The notes under the pieces were generated by a model, which saw nothing but the letters and a program-made list of their open reading frames with translations, did no database searches and had not been told where the DNA came from. 64,000 nucleotides of DNA from an uncultured Pantoea sp. (GTDB lineage Bacteria > Pseudomonadota > Gammaproteobacteria > Enterobacterales > Enterobacteriaceae): NCBI GenBank assembly GCA_913775175.1, contig CAJYKU010000003.1:1-64000 (forward strand). Reading direction: 5' to 3'. This document shows positions 32,578 to 43,232 of the stretch, in pieces. Position numbers and translations under genes: made by a program. How positions within the stretch are numbered: position 1 is the stretch's first letter; each line of letters opens with the position of its first letter.

Positions 32578-32847
32578 ATGCGAACCGAGCGTTTCGATTT
32601 CGATGAAATTGTCGATCAGGCCCATTTCTTTCGCCAGTTTAGCGAGCGCTTTTTGCCAGCTAACGCTGCTATTCAGGATCTGGAAGATCTCTGGAATCAT
32701 GTTACTGGCAAACAGATACCGCTACCGCTAAAAATTGAGTTTATCAATCTGGGGCAGGGACAGAAACGCCGATATGGCGCATTGATTCTGCTGTTTGATG
32801 AAGCAGAAGAGGAGCTGCAGGGGCAACTCCTCTTTGATGTTCAGTAA
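32578..32847 (+). CDS. yhcO: Barstar-family protein YhcO
   Basis: 89 aa FDFDEIVDQAHFFRQFSERFLPANAAIQDLEDLWNHVTG...PLKIEFINL; barstar fold pattern and E. coli yhcO position. Confidence 0.9.
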   Translation: MRTERFDFDEIVDQAHFFRQFSERFLPANAAIQDLEDLWNHVTGKQIPLPLKIEFINLGQGQKRRYGALILLFDEAEEELQGQLLFDVQ

Positions 32848-32854
32848 TTCAGAC

Positions 32855-32880
32855 CAAAAAGGGCCCCGCAGTGCGGGGCC
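32855..32880 (-). terminator. Rho-independent terminator (minus-strand yhcN; the hairpin is shared with convergent yhcO)
   Basis: Minus strand GGCCCCGC-ACT-GCGGGGCCCTTTTTGG. Confidence 0.85.
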
Positions 32881-32907
32881 AAAGGGTTCGTCAGGGGTGA
32901 CGAGGAA

Positions 32908-33174
32908 TTACTTATAGAGTTCGGCAGTAACGTGATAGCTATCGCCAGTGCGTGCTTCGATCACGCGGTAAGCGCTGGCACCCTGCGCATCAGCTTTTTG
33001 TGAAAGCTGTGCACGATAGTCCATTGGCGCTCCGCCAGTACCGCTAATGCTAATAGTGCTGCCAGCAGGCTGCAGATTCTGTGCTGTTTCGCTGGTCACC
33101 AGCTGAGCGGCATTTGCGCCAAAGGTGAACAGGGAAAGCAGGCCAGCGATTGCAAGAGTTGTTTTGATATTCAT
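32908..33174 (-). CDS. yhcN: YhcN/BhsA-family (DUF1471) periplasmic protein
   Basis: Signal peptide MNIKTTLAIAGLLSLFTFGANA; SISGTGGAPMDYRAQLSQKADAQGASAYRVIEARTGDSYHVTAELYK. Confidence 0.92.
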   Translation of the reverse strand: MNIKTTLAIAGLLSLFTFGANAAQLVTSETAQNLQPAGSTISISGTGGAPMDYRAQLSQKADAQGASAYRVIEARTGDSYHVTAELYK

Positions 33175-33293
33175 AGAGTTATCTCCTCGTTAGCATCAAC
33201 AACCTGCAGCTACACCAGAGTAAGCGGGTCGTCGACTATTTACGACGCTTCAGCGCGCCGGTTAACTATTTATTGATAAGATTGAGCTGTCGC

Positions 33294-33557
33294 TTATTTA
33301 TAAAGTTCAGCTGTCGCGTGATAGGTGTTGTCGTTGTACGCTTCGATAACACGGTACGCTTTTGCGCCCTGCGCATCAGCTTTGGCATTCAGCTGCTGGT
33401 GAATATCCATTGGCGTACCACCGACACCGCTGACGCTGATCGTGCCGGCTGGCTGCAAATTGGTTGCCTGATCGGCAGAGATAGAATCTGCTGCAGAAGC
33501 ACCGAAAGAGAGAGCAGAAAGTATGCCTAGTGTTGCGATAGTAGCTTTAATGTTCAT
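33294..33557 (-). CDS. YhcN/BhsA-family (DUF1471) periplasmic protein, paralog
   Basis: MNIKATIATLGILSALSFGASA signal; SVSGVGGTPMDIHQQLNAKADAQGAKAYRVIEAYNDNTYHATAELYK; start moved in from the ORF-track 33611. Confidence 0.9.
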   Translation of the reverse strand: MNIKATIATLGILSALSFGASAADSISADQATNLQPAGTISVSGVGGTPMDIHQQLNAKADAQGAKAYRVIEAYNDNTYHATAELYK

Positions 33558-34350
33558 GATTTTTCCTCGTCTCTGATTTTTTATCTTTTTTGATAGTGTG
33601 ATCTTCATCACGAAAAGAAGTATAGATCTAATAACGCAGGAAATTAATACTCCGCTAATAATGTTTTGTTGTAATCCTTTGGCTTTTTGCTGCTTTTTTA
33701 TAACGCTTAGTTATTAAAATTGAGCAAAATGCAACCATTAGTGTTTTTTTATTCGCAAAAACAGTGATCTATGTCAAATTAACTTTTTGTGCGAACAATA
33801 GCGGTGGATGACACTGCTTTAAAGCGCCATACCCAGTTTAACCGGGATATATGCTGGAAAAATACAGAGTAAAGTAGGGGAGCGAGATGACGGGGCGTAA
33901 AGGTATGACCAATAATCAGGATAGTTATAACGTTCAGCGATAAGGATGCGATAACAGAGATTGCCGCAAAGCAGAATGTTCCGGGGCTATTGAGGCGGTC
34001 AGGCGGTAAAGCAACGCTCTGTGCAATGACCAGCCAGCAAAGGTGATAACGCTGCCCACGCTACAGTGTTATGGCTGAGGCATCAGAGTAGGTGCAATGG
34101 CAGTGTGCGCAGGGTAGTGAGTTAGTGAGTACAGTGGCTATCAGACGTAAACGTAAACCCGGGCACAGGCGGTGAGATCAAAAATAAGATAACCATGAGC
34201 AGACGAGGCGCTGCTGTTGATTAGGCAAAGACAAGCAGACTCAATACTTATCAGGATGAAGCGATAGTTCAGCAGGTGCAATCAGGTTGTGAGCCGGGCA
34301 ACAGCGTTCCGGCAGACACCGGCAGCAGTGTTGCTGCCGGAAAGCAGGGA

Positions 34351-34824
<474 letters not shown>

Positions 34825-34875
34825 CTACCAATAAATAAAAAGCGCAGCAGGCAACAAACCTGCAGCTGATAAATT

Positions 34876-34905
34876 ATTATGCATTTAGATGAATTTTTAT
34901 GCAAT
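34876..34905. promoter_or_regulatory. Candidate tandem ARG boxes (ArgR autoregulation)
   Basis: ATTATGCATTTAGATGAATTTTTATGCAAT upstream of argR resembles two adjacent ARG boxes (TGAAT-W4-ATTCA pattern). Confidence 0.65.
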
Positions 34906-35241
34906 GTGTCTGCGATGAGTTTCGCGCTATCGCTCTGCGGGAGCGGCATTCTACCAGAAACTTGTTCAGCGCCAAAATCGCGCCCTGGCACGCAAAGCAG
35001 GGGTTGCAAAGTTGTTATATTATTGATGTGGTAATAAACAGATCGATAATCAAAGCCATATAAGTCCGCTGGCTGCGTAAAGATCATTCAGGCAACTTCT
35101 GAAGCGGAGCAGTATCGGGAGCCGATAGCAGCGTAATGTTTATGCGCGACAGCTATGTCGCTATCGCCTGAGATGTTGACTAAACTCGTAAGCTGATGGA
35201 TTTCTGGCATATCTTTGCCCCATCTTAATAAGGAGTTCAGG

Positions 35242-36177
35242 ATGAAAGTTGCCGTTCTAGGAGCCGCTGGTGGTATTGGCCAGGCACTGGCTCTGCTGCT
35301 CAAAACCCAGTTACCTGCGGGTTCAGCCCTCTCACTTTATGATATTGCACCGGTGACACCCGGGGTCGCGGTCGATCTCAGCCATATTCCCACAGCCGTA
35401 TCAGTGGAAGGCTTTAGTGGCGAAGATGCCACACCCGCACTAAGAGGTGCCGATGTAGTACTGATCTCCGCTGGAGTGGCACGTAAGCCCGGTATGGATC
35501 GTGCAGACCTGTTTAATGTCAACGCTGGCATTGTGCGTAATCTGATTGAACAGGTGGCAACAACGGCGCCCAAAGCACTGATTGGTGTAATTACCAACCC
35601 GGTAAATACCACGGTGGCTATTGCCGCTGAGGTGCTGAAAAAAGCGGGCGTATACGATAAAAATCGTCTGTTTGGCATCTCTACGCTGGATGTGATCCGG
35701 GCCAATACGTTTGTGGCTGCACTCAAAAATAAGCATCCAGAGGAGATTGACGTGCCGGTCGTCGGTGGCCACTCCGGGGTTACGATACTGCCACTGTTGT
35801 CGCAGGTGCCAGGAGTCAGTTTCAGCGATCAGGAAATTGCTGATTTGACTAAACGTATTCAGAACGCCGGCACTGAGGTTGTAGAAGCAAAAGCGGGTGG
35901 TGGATCGGCAACGCTTTCGATGGGGCAGGCGGCAGCCCGTTTTGGTCTGTCGCTGATCCGTGCGTTGCAGGGAGAAGCGAACGTGGTTGAGTGTGCCTAT
36001 GTTGAAGGCGACGGAGAGTACGCCCGCTTCTTCTCTCAGCCGCTGCTGCTGGGTAAAAACGGCATTGTTGAACGCCGTCCGCTTGGACCACTCAGCGATT
36101 TTGAGCAGCAGGCGCTGCAGGGGATGCTGGACACGCTGAAAAAAGATATTGCTCAGGGTGAAGAGTTTGTGAAGTAA
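35242..36177 (+). CDS. mdh: Malate dehydrogenase
   Basis: [51 protein letters not shown]; divergent from argR. Confidence 0.98.
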   Translation: MKVAVLGAAGGIGQALALLLKTQLPAGSALSLYDIAPVTPGVAVDLSHIPTAVSVEGFSGEDATPALRGADVVLISAGVARKPGMDRADLFNVNAGIVRNLIEQVATTAPKALIGVITNPVNTTVAIAAEVLKKAGVYDKNRLFGISTLDVIRANTFVAALKNKHPEEIDVPVVGGHSGVTILPLLSQVPGVSFSDQEIADLTKRIQNAGTEVVEAKAGGGSATLSMGQAAARFGLSLIRALQGEANVVECAYVEGDGEYARFFSQPLLLGKNGIVERRPLGPLSDFEQQALQGMLDTLKKDIAQGEEFVK

Positions 36178-36195
36178 CCTCCTGATCAATAACAG

Positions 36196-36223
36196 AACGC
36201 CCGGCCAGTGCCGGGCGTTTTTG
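36196..36223. terminator. Terminator between convergent mdh and mscM
   Basis: AACGCCCGGC-CAGT-GCCGGGCGTTTTT. Confidence 0.9.
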
Positions 36224-39200
36224 TCACAGTCCGCCTGACTTAAATGTCTGGCTGGTGGCTGATCCTGAAGCGGCAGGCGTTTTCCGTCCCAGTGTCTCCA
36301 TTCTTACCTGGAAGGGCGGGAAGGGCATTTCAATATTGTGTTCTGCAAAGCCGTGCAGAATCAGCTGATGCAGTTCATGACGCAGCGGCATACGATGTCC
36401 CATCTCCGCTGCATGTACACGCAGCTCAAACAGCTGGATCCCCTGCTGCAGATCCACCAGATAGACTTCAGGTGGCGGCATATCCAGCACGTAAGTACAG
36501 CGTTCTGCAGCCTGTTTCAGAATCGTTGTGGCTTCTTCACTATTAACATGTGCGGGTGCCGGAATTGTCAGTACTACGCGTGTTACCGAATCAGAGAGCG
36601 ACCAGTTAACAAACTGCTCGGTGATAAACGCCTTATTCGGCACAATGATCTCTTTGCGATCCCAGTCAGTGATGGTAGTGGCACGCGTATTAATACGGGT
36701 GATGCTGCCGGTGAGATCGCGAATCGTCACGGTATCACCTATTCGAATCGGTTTTTCAAACAGAATAATCAGGCCGGAGATAAAGTTGGCAAATATCTCC
36801 TGCAGACCAAATCCCAGTCCCAGACCCAGTGCCGCGACCAGCCACTGCAGCTTCGACCACTCCACGCCTATCATTGAGAAGCCAATCAGCCCTCCCATCA
36901 GCATCAGCGCATATTTGGTCAGCGTGGTAATGGCGTAGCCGGTGCCGGGTGCAAGGCTGAGGTGCTGCAGTAGTGCCAGCTCCAGCAGTGCCGGCATATT
37001 GCGCACTAGCTGTGTGGTAATAATCAATACCAGGATGGCGATCAGCACTGCGCCCAGCGTAATCGGCTGCACGCTTTCAACACCCTGCACGGTAGTGCTG
37101 GCGTCCCAGAGTGGGATGTTATCCAGAAAGCTGAAAGCGGAGTGGATTTCAGACCAGAGCAGGATCACGGAGACCAGCGCAATCAGCGTCAGTATTGAGC
37201 GTACCAGACGCAGCGACTGCGCACTGATTTCATCAAGATCGATAACCGGCTCATCAATCTCAATACTCTCAGTGTTGGTAGCACTCTGCAGCTCTTTCTC
37301 CTCCTCGCTGCGCGCACGATTCGCCAGCATATCGGCACGACGCTGGCGGGCACGATCAAAGGCGATGCGGCGGCGCTGGATCAGCATCCAGCGGCGAATG
37401 ATGTGGTAGATCACCAGCAGGAAAAACCAGATACATACCGAGGTTTCCAGCCGGGCCAGCAGTGCCTGCGCAGTGGCCAGATAGCCAATACAGGAAGCAA
37501 AGGCGGCCAGCAGCGGGATGGCAATCATAACATTCCACAGAATGCGGTTAATAAAGTTGTCGCCGCTGCCCTCTTTATCCAGATAGAGCGGTATGCCGGC
37601 GCGCTTCAGGCTGACGGTGACAATGCTCAATGCGCCGCAAATCAGAATAAAGCAGAGCCGTCCCAGAGTGGCATAAAATTGCAGATCTTCCAGATTGGCA
37701 AAGGCGATCAGCAGCATGATAAGCGGCACAATCAGCCCCACCGTCAGGGAGTAGTAGCGCATGGCACGTGCCACCCGCGTCTGCGGCCAGCGGAAGTGTA
37801 CGACAAACAGACCATCGTGCCGGGCAAACGCGGCGCTGATCATAAATGCCCATAACAGCGGCAGAGTGGCGGTTATGCCATCACCAATCGCGACAGCAAA
37901 TGGATAGGGCCAGGCGTGCTGCAGGCCATAACCGAGCGCAGCCCAGAGCACCGGTAGCGGCAGCGCTACCAGAATCGACCAGAATACCGTGCGCAGTGTC
38001 AGACTAAAGCGATCCTGAGTCACCTTACCGACACGGCTGGCAGCCCGGGCCATAAATGCATTGAAGTGACGCCGTGAGCTGATACTAAAGCCAACCAGCA
38101 GCACGGCACCAATCACCGGCAATACAGTTTCGCGGCTGGTAAACATCATCGCCAGCGCTTTGCCTATCTGACCCAGCGTATCCAGCGAAAGCAGACGGTT
38201 TAAGGCACTGGCAACCTCCAGTGGATATTTCAGGCCCGTCGGGCTGACATCTGCTGTCCAGAAAAGATAGCGGTGTGTCGCCTCTTTCACTTCACTGAGC
38301 GCATCCTGCAGCTGTGTGTTAGAGACTTTAAGTTTGGTGATTTCCAGAATCAGCGTATCGCAGCCAGAGATTAGCGAATTCAGCAGTTCACGCTGGGTAC
38401 GCAGTTGCGCATCCAGAATGCGGCTCTGCTCACTGGTGTAAGGTGTGCCATCTTTCTGCTTCTCCTGGCGTAGCGTCTGCTGCTGCTCAAGCAGCGACTC
38501 ATAGTGCAGACGCTGTACCCGCAGTTCGCCCATTTCGCTGTCGATCTGCTGTGTTTTTGGCATATCTGGCAGGCGGGCGACCTGAGCACGCAGCGCCTCT
38601 CCCAGCAGGTTAGATGCGCCCAGCCATTGTGACTGCTCACGCAGCGTGCTCAATGCCTGGCGTACCTGCAGGGTCTGATTAGTCGCCAGTCGCTGCTGTG
38701 AGGCAACCAGATCCATACGCTGTGCCTGCTGGTTGAGCGCAGTGGAGAGTTCGCGGTTGATGCGCAGCTGGTCACTGATACCTGGTGGCAAATCGCTGCT
38801 GTTTTCTGCCAGCTGTTCGGTGCGCTCCAGCGCCTGTTCAGCCTCACGCTGGCGCTGATTATTGAGCTGACTGCGCAACGCCTGCAGATAGTTATCCAGC
38901 TGGGTCGCTTTGCGCTGGTGTACCTCTGCCCGCATCCGGGCCAGTTCCTGACGATTGTTGGCTGATAGCTGTGCCAGTTCCAGCTCATCGATGCGGGCTT
39001 TATTTGCGGCACTTTCAGCCTGGCGGGCGTAGAACTGTGCCTGCGCCAGTGGCGTAGTGGCGGTGGAAATCCCCTGTGCCCGACGTTCGCTTTCTGTCAT
39101 CGCGCGGCGTGCATCGGTTTGCTGCTGCGGCAGCTGCGCCAGTGAATCGCTGATTTCGCGTGCGCGATCCTGCTCCTGCTGTGCCTGGCGTCCCTCTTCC

Positions 39201-39559
39201 AGCAGCTGGCTGCTGACCTGCAGAATCTCCTGATCCAGTTCAGCATTACTCATCCCACTGCGCACTGGTTTGCTGGAGTCGGTTAATGTGGCGATCTGCT
39301 GGCGTAATTCACGCGCCAGACGGGGAAAATCGTCAATCACCTGCTGATACTGTTTTGCCCGCTCCAGCGAATCATTACGTTCAGAGATAAAGTTGATAGC
39401 CGCTTCCAGCGCCTGAACCTGTTCCGTTTGTTCAGGTGTGCTTTTAGCTGATTTGGCTTCATCCAGCTCCTGCTGCAACTGCGTTACAGAGGGCTGGGAA
39501 GCGGCGAAGAGAGGGCTGCTGAATACCAGACTCAGCAGCAGGAGTAGAAACGCACGCAC
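36224..39559 (-). CDS. mscM: Miniconductance mechanosensitive channel MscM
   Basis: 1111 aa MscS/KefA-type: signal peptide, coiled-coil periplasmic domain, GLGFGLQEIFANFISGLIILFEKPIRIGDTVTI; upstream of psd. Confidence 0.95.
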   Translation of the reverse strand: MRAFLLLLLSLVFSSPLFAASQPSVTQLQQELDEAKSAKSTPEQTEQVQALEAAINFISERNDSLERAKQYQQVIDDFPRLARELRQQIATLTDSSKPVRSGMSNAELDQEILQVSSQLLEEGRQAQQEQDRAREISDSLAQLPQQQTDARRAMTESERRAQGISTATTPLAQAQFYARQAESAANKARIDELELAQLSANNRQELARMRAEVHQRKATQLDNYLQALRSQLNNQRQREAEQALERTEQLAENSSDLPPGISDQLRINRELSTALNQQAQRMDLVASQQRLATNQTLQVRQALSTLREQSQWLGASNLLGEALRAQVARLPDMPKTQQIDSEMGELRVQRLHYESLLEQQQTLRQEKQKDGTPYTSEQSRILDAQLRTQRELLNSLISGCDTLILEITKLKVSNTQLQDALSEVKEATHRYLFWTADVSPTGLKYPLEVASALNRLLSLDTLGQIGKALAMMFTSRETVLPVIGAVLLVGFSISSRRHFNAFMARAASRVGKVTQDRFSLTLRTVFWSILVALPLPVLWAALGYGLQHAWPYPFAVAIGDGITATLPLLWAFMISAAFARHDGLFVVHFRWPQTRVARAMRYYSLTVGLIVPLIMLLIAFANLEDLQFYATLGRLCFILICGALSIVTVSLKRAGIPLYLDKEGSGDNFINRILWNVMIAIPLLAAFASCIGYLATAQALLARLETSVCIWFFLLVIYHIIRRWMLIQRRRIAFDRARQRRADMLANRARSEEEKELQSATNTESIEIDEPVIDLDEISAQSLRLVRSILTLIALVSVILLWSEIHSAFSFLDNIPLWDASTTVQGVESVQPITLGAVLIAILVLIITTQLVRNMPALLELALLQHLSLAPGTGYAITTLTKYALMLMGGLIGFSMIGVEWSKLQWLVAALGLGLGFGLQEIFANFISGLIILFEKPIRIGDTVTIRDLTGSITRINTRATTITDWDRKEIIVPNKAFITEQFVNWSLSDSVTRVVLTIPAPAHVNSEEATTILKQAAERCTYVLDMPPPEVYLVDLQQGIQLFELRVHAAEMGHRMPLRHELHQLILHGFAEHNIEMPFPPFQVRMETLGRKTPAASGSATSQTFKSGGL

Positions 39560-39575
39560 GGCAGTGGGCCTCTGA

Positions 39576-40472
39576 TTATTCAGTCAGCGGAGCGCTGTCG
39601 CCAGGCTGCGGCAGAGCGATAGCCAGCGGCTGACCGAGACGGACTTTGCTTTCCGCTTCCAGGCTTTCTGCCAGTTTCACCCGATGCGGCGCGAACAGAT
39701 TAATTACGGTTGATCCCAGTTTAAACCGGCCCATCTCCTGGCCTTTCAGTAACACCACTGCGCCATCATGCTCAGCGGAAGGATAACGCCAGCGTTTAAT
39801 GACGCCCTCACGCGGCGGCGTAATGGTACCGGTCCAGACGGTTTCAATACTGCCAACAATGGTTGCACCCACCAGAATCTGCACCATCGGACCGTGATCG
39901 GTATCAAACACGCAGATAACGCGCTCGTTACGGGCGAAAAGGTTAGGGATATTGCGCGCGGTCAACGGATTCACCGAATAGAGATCGCCCGGGACATAGA
40001 TCATTTCGCGCAGAATACCGTTGCATGGCATATGAACACGATGATAGTCGCGCGGTGCCAGATAAGTCGTGACAAACTCGCCATCTGCAAATTTTTCTGC
40101 CAGCTCATCGTTGCCAGCCAGTAGTGCCTGTAACGTGTAGTAGTGGCCTTTAGCCTGGAAAATCTGGTCACCCTGAATGCGACCCAGCTGGCTGATAGCG
40201 CCATCGCAGGGAAGTGCCAGTAATGTGGCATCAGGGTCGATTGGGCGAGCGCCCTCCTTGAGCGGTCGTACAAAAAAGTCGTTGAAGGTGCGATAGCTTC
40301 CGGTATGCGGCTTGCTCGCTTCTGCCATATCAACTTTATAGAACCAGACAAATGCATCGATAACCGCTTTGGTCAGCCAGCCACCACGGCGGCTGGCACC
40401 CCAACCGGCGAGTTCGGTCAGCGCCTTCTTGGGCAGAATTTGATTCAGGCCGAGTTTAAAACGATCCAACAC
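39576..40472 (-). CDS. psd: Phosphatidylserine decarboxylase proenzyme
   Basis: LGST autocleavage motif in [14 protein letters not shown]; 298 aa. Confidence 0.97.
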   Translation of the reverse strand: MLDRFKLGLNQILPKKALTELAGWGASRRGGWLTKAVIDAFVWFYKVDMAEASKPHTGSYRTFNDFFVRPLKEGARPIDPDATLLALPCDGAISQLGRIQGDQIFQAKGHYYTLQALLAGNDELAEKFADGEFVTTYLAPRDYHRVHMPCNGILREMIYVPGDLYSVNPLTARNIPNLFARNERVICVFDTDHGPMVQILVGATIVGSIETVWTGTITPPREGVIKRWRYPSAEHDGAVVLLKGQEMGRFKLGSTVINLFAPHRVKLAESLEAESKVRLGQPLAIALPQPGDSAPLTE

Positions 40473-40567
40473 CGTTGCCTCCTGGCTTAATAACCTGTGA
40501 TTTACATAAAAAAGGGGGCGGATTGTATCAGCGCCCCGCTCGGTTAGCGACTGTGACGTTTTATCGC

Positions 40568-41617
40568 TTAATCTTCGCTGGCAGAAAAGTTTTTACGCGT
40601 TTTTACCTGCGCCATGCTCTCCAGAATGCGGTGATAATTTTCAAAGCGCGAGGCATCAATCAGGCCGTTTTCTACCGCTTCGCGAATGGCACAGCCGGGA
40701 TCGGTATCATGCTTGCAGTCGCGGAACTTGCAGCCACCGAGAAACTCACGGAATTCGACAAATCCCCGCGTCACTTGTTCCGCTTCAAGATGCCAGAGGC
40801 CAAACTCCCGCACGCCCGGCGAGTCAATGACATCGCCACCGTGCGGGCAATGGTAGAGACGTGAAGCCGTGGTGGTGTGCTGCCCCAGTCCGGAGACATC
40901 GGAGACATCATTGGTAAGAATTTCGCTGCCAGCAACGTCAAGTCCCAGCAGGCGGTTAAGCAGGCTCGACTTGCCCACGCCGGACTGTCCGGCAAATATA
41001 CTGACGCGATCGGTCAGCGCCGCTTCAAGATCTTTAAGTCCATCCTGGGCGTAGCTGGAGACCATCAGCACGCGATAACCGATGCGGCGATAGATATTCA
41101 TCTGCTCATCTACAAATGCGCGCGCGTCGCTATCCAGCAGGTCGGTTTTATTCAGCACCAGCAATGGCTCAATGCCCAGAGTTTCGCTGGCAACCAGATA
41201 GCGATCAATAATATTCAGCGACAGCTCTGGCAGAATGGCTGACACAATCATGATCTGATCGATATTGGCAGCGATAGGCTTTACGCCATCATAGAAATCG
41301 GGACGGGTCAGTACCGATTTGCGCTCATGGACCGCTTCAACAATCCCTTTGCCACCATTTTCATTAGCCGCTCGCCAGACCACGCGATCGCCGGTCACCA
41401 GTGAACGGATAGTGCGACGGATGTTACAGCGATGCACGTCGCCCGCCAGATCTTCGACGTCTGCGTGCATGCCAAAGCGGCTGATCACGACTCCCTCAGA
41501 CGCTTCACCAAACAGGCTGTCATCAGGTTCCGGTTTTTCACTCCGTTGCTGCAGACGGCGCTGATGATTCGCGCTTACGCGACGTTGTTGACCCTTCGAC
41601 AGTTTATTTTTGCTCAC
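40568..41617 (-). CDS. rsgA: Small ribosomal subunit biogenesis GTPase RsgA
   Basis: GTG start [34 protein letters not shown], zinc-binding [17 protein letters not shown]-track start 41869 is too long. Confidence 0.96.
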   Translation of the reverse strand: MSKNKLSKGQQRRVSANHQRRLQQRSEKPEPDDSLFGEASEGVVISRFGMHADVEDLAGDVHRCNIRRTIRSLVTGDRVVWRAANENGGKGIVEAVHERKSVLTRPDFYDGVKPIAANIDQIMIVSAILPELSLNIIDRYLVASETLGIEPLLVLNKTDLLDSDARAFVDEQMNIYRRIGYRVLMVSSYAQDGLKDLEAALTDRVSIFAGQSGVGKSSLLNRLLGLDVAGSEILTNDVSDVSGLGQHTTTASRLYHCPHGGDVIDSPGVREFGLWHLEAEQVTRGFVEFREFLGGCKFRDCKHDTDPGCAIREAVENGLIDASRFENYHRILESMAQVKTRKNFSASED

Positions 41618-41719
41618 GCATCCTCTCACGCTTTCGCCAGGCTTCGCCCCGCTGGGCAAAACGTCTATGATACACCTTAACGTGATCGAATGACGACTTT
41701 GGCAACGGATGGAAACTGT

Positions 41720-42268
41720 ATGACAGCTGAAAATGAAAATAACCTGATCTGGATCGACCTTGAGATGACCGGCCTCGATCCGGAACGCGATCGCATTATT
41801 GAGATCGCCACCATTGTCACGGACGCGAATCTTAATGTTCTGGCAGAAGGACCGGTACTGGCAGTACACCAGTCTGATGAGCAGCTGGCGCTAATGGATG
41901 AGTGGAATGTCCGTACTCATACTAACAGTGGCCTGGTAGAACGGGTTAAGGCGAGCCAGCATAACGATCGTGCGGCTGAACAGGCAACGCTGGCATTTCT
42001 GCAGCAGTGGGTGCCGGCAAACAGCTCACCTATCTGTGGCAATAGTATCGGGCAGGATCGCCGCTTTCTGTTTAAGTATATGCCAGAGCTGGAAGCCTAT
42101 TTCCACTATCGCTATCTGGATGTCAGTACCCTGAAAGAGCTGGCACGCCGCTGGAAGCCGCAGATTCTGCCTGGCTTTAAAAAAGCGGGTACGCATCAGG
42201 CGCTGGATGATATTCGGGAATCAATTGCTGAACTCACTTACTATCGCGAGCATTTTTTACAGCTGTAG
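41720..42268 (+). CDS. orn: Oligoribonuclease
   Basis: [38 protein letters not shown]; true start internal to the ORF-track call. Confidence 0.97.
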   Translation: MTAENENNLIWIDLEMTGLDPERDRIIEIATIVTDANLNVLAEGPVLAVHQSDEQLALMDEWNVRTHTNSGLVERVKASQHNDRAAEQATLAFLQQWVPANSSPICGNSIGQDRRFLFKYMPELEAYFHYRYLDVSTLKELARRWKPQILPGFKKAGTHQALDDIRESIAELTYYREHFLQL

Positions 42269-42351
42269 GGCGTGAAAGTGCGCAGTAAAACGCCATTTTG
42301 CTGATTTAATCAGCAAACGCGCCAGAAGCGAAAAATTTTGTGATAAGAGGC

Positions 42352-42379
42352 TTGCGGCAAAAAGGATTTCTCGTATAAT
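42352..42379 (+). promoter_or_regulatory. Candidate stable-RNA promoter for the tRNA-Gly cluster
   Basis: TTGCGG - 16 nt - TATAAT followed by GCGCACCCCG discriminator. Confidence 0.7.
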
Positions 42380-42485
42380 GCGCACCCCGTACCGATGAAG
42401 AATTTCGTGTGGTGCGCAGCAGTACAGAATCAGCGATTTTATCTGACATATCGCCTGCGGTGGTCTCGATAGAAACAACGATGAT

Positions 42486-42561
<76 letters not shown>

Positions 42562-42637
42562 GATTTAAAGAAGTAGCCAGATACCAATATCAGATGTTCT
42601 GTTTGCGGCTGTAAAGCAAAAGAGCGTCAGCGATAAT

Positions 42638-42713
<76 letters not shown>

Positions 42714-42738
42714 GAATCTGTTTTGTAGTAACCTCTTT

Positions 42739-42814
<76 letters not shown>

Positions 42815-42957
42815 GTTTCTTATTCATTATTGTTTCCTGCCTGCGGGCGTCATCAGAAATAACCTGTTGCTTAACCGCTTCTGCTTACGTTTTTCTGAAC
42901 ATATACACGCTGTGTCAGCGTCGATGTTGCCGGATATCTGTTACCTTAATAAACAGG

Positions 42958-43207
42958 TTATCCACAAATCACCTGCGCCTGAATCGCGGTGTTATACCCA
43001 CAATGCAAAATCCTTTTAAACAGAGTTATCCACAGGCTCTGCCTCGATCCCTGCGCGTCATAAAGCATTCAAAAGTTTACAAAAAAGGCTCAAGCCATTG
43101 TTTTTAAAAATTAAAACAATGTTTCTGCTTGTTAACGAATGTGGTAGACCAATTACAGCATCACGTCACTGTTTTTCACTAAAATGTTATTCACAGCGTG
43201 TGGACAA
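42958..43207. promoter_or_regulatory. datA: DnaA-box cluster, candidate datA locus
   Basis: TTATCCACA at 42958-42966 and 43026-43034, TTATTCACA at 43187-43195, TGTGGACAA (TTGTCCACA on minus) at 43199-43207; IHF-like ATTCAAAAGTTTA at 43067-43079; between glyVXY and queG. Confidence 0.8.
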
Positions 43208-43232
43208 GCCTGTATAGCAAAGAAGTGGTTAA

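Noticed and set aside
35440-36189. 249-aa minus-strand ORF antisense to mdh
   Set aside because: Shadow of mdh.
36196-36223. mdh/mscM junction hairpin as a recombination repeat such as REP/BIME
   Set aside because: It is a short GC stem with T-tracts, fully explained as a terminator for convergent genes.
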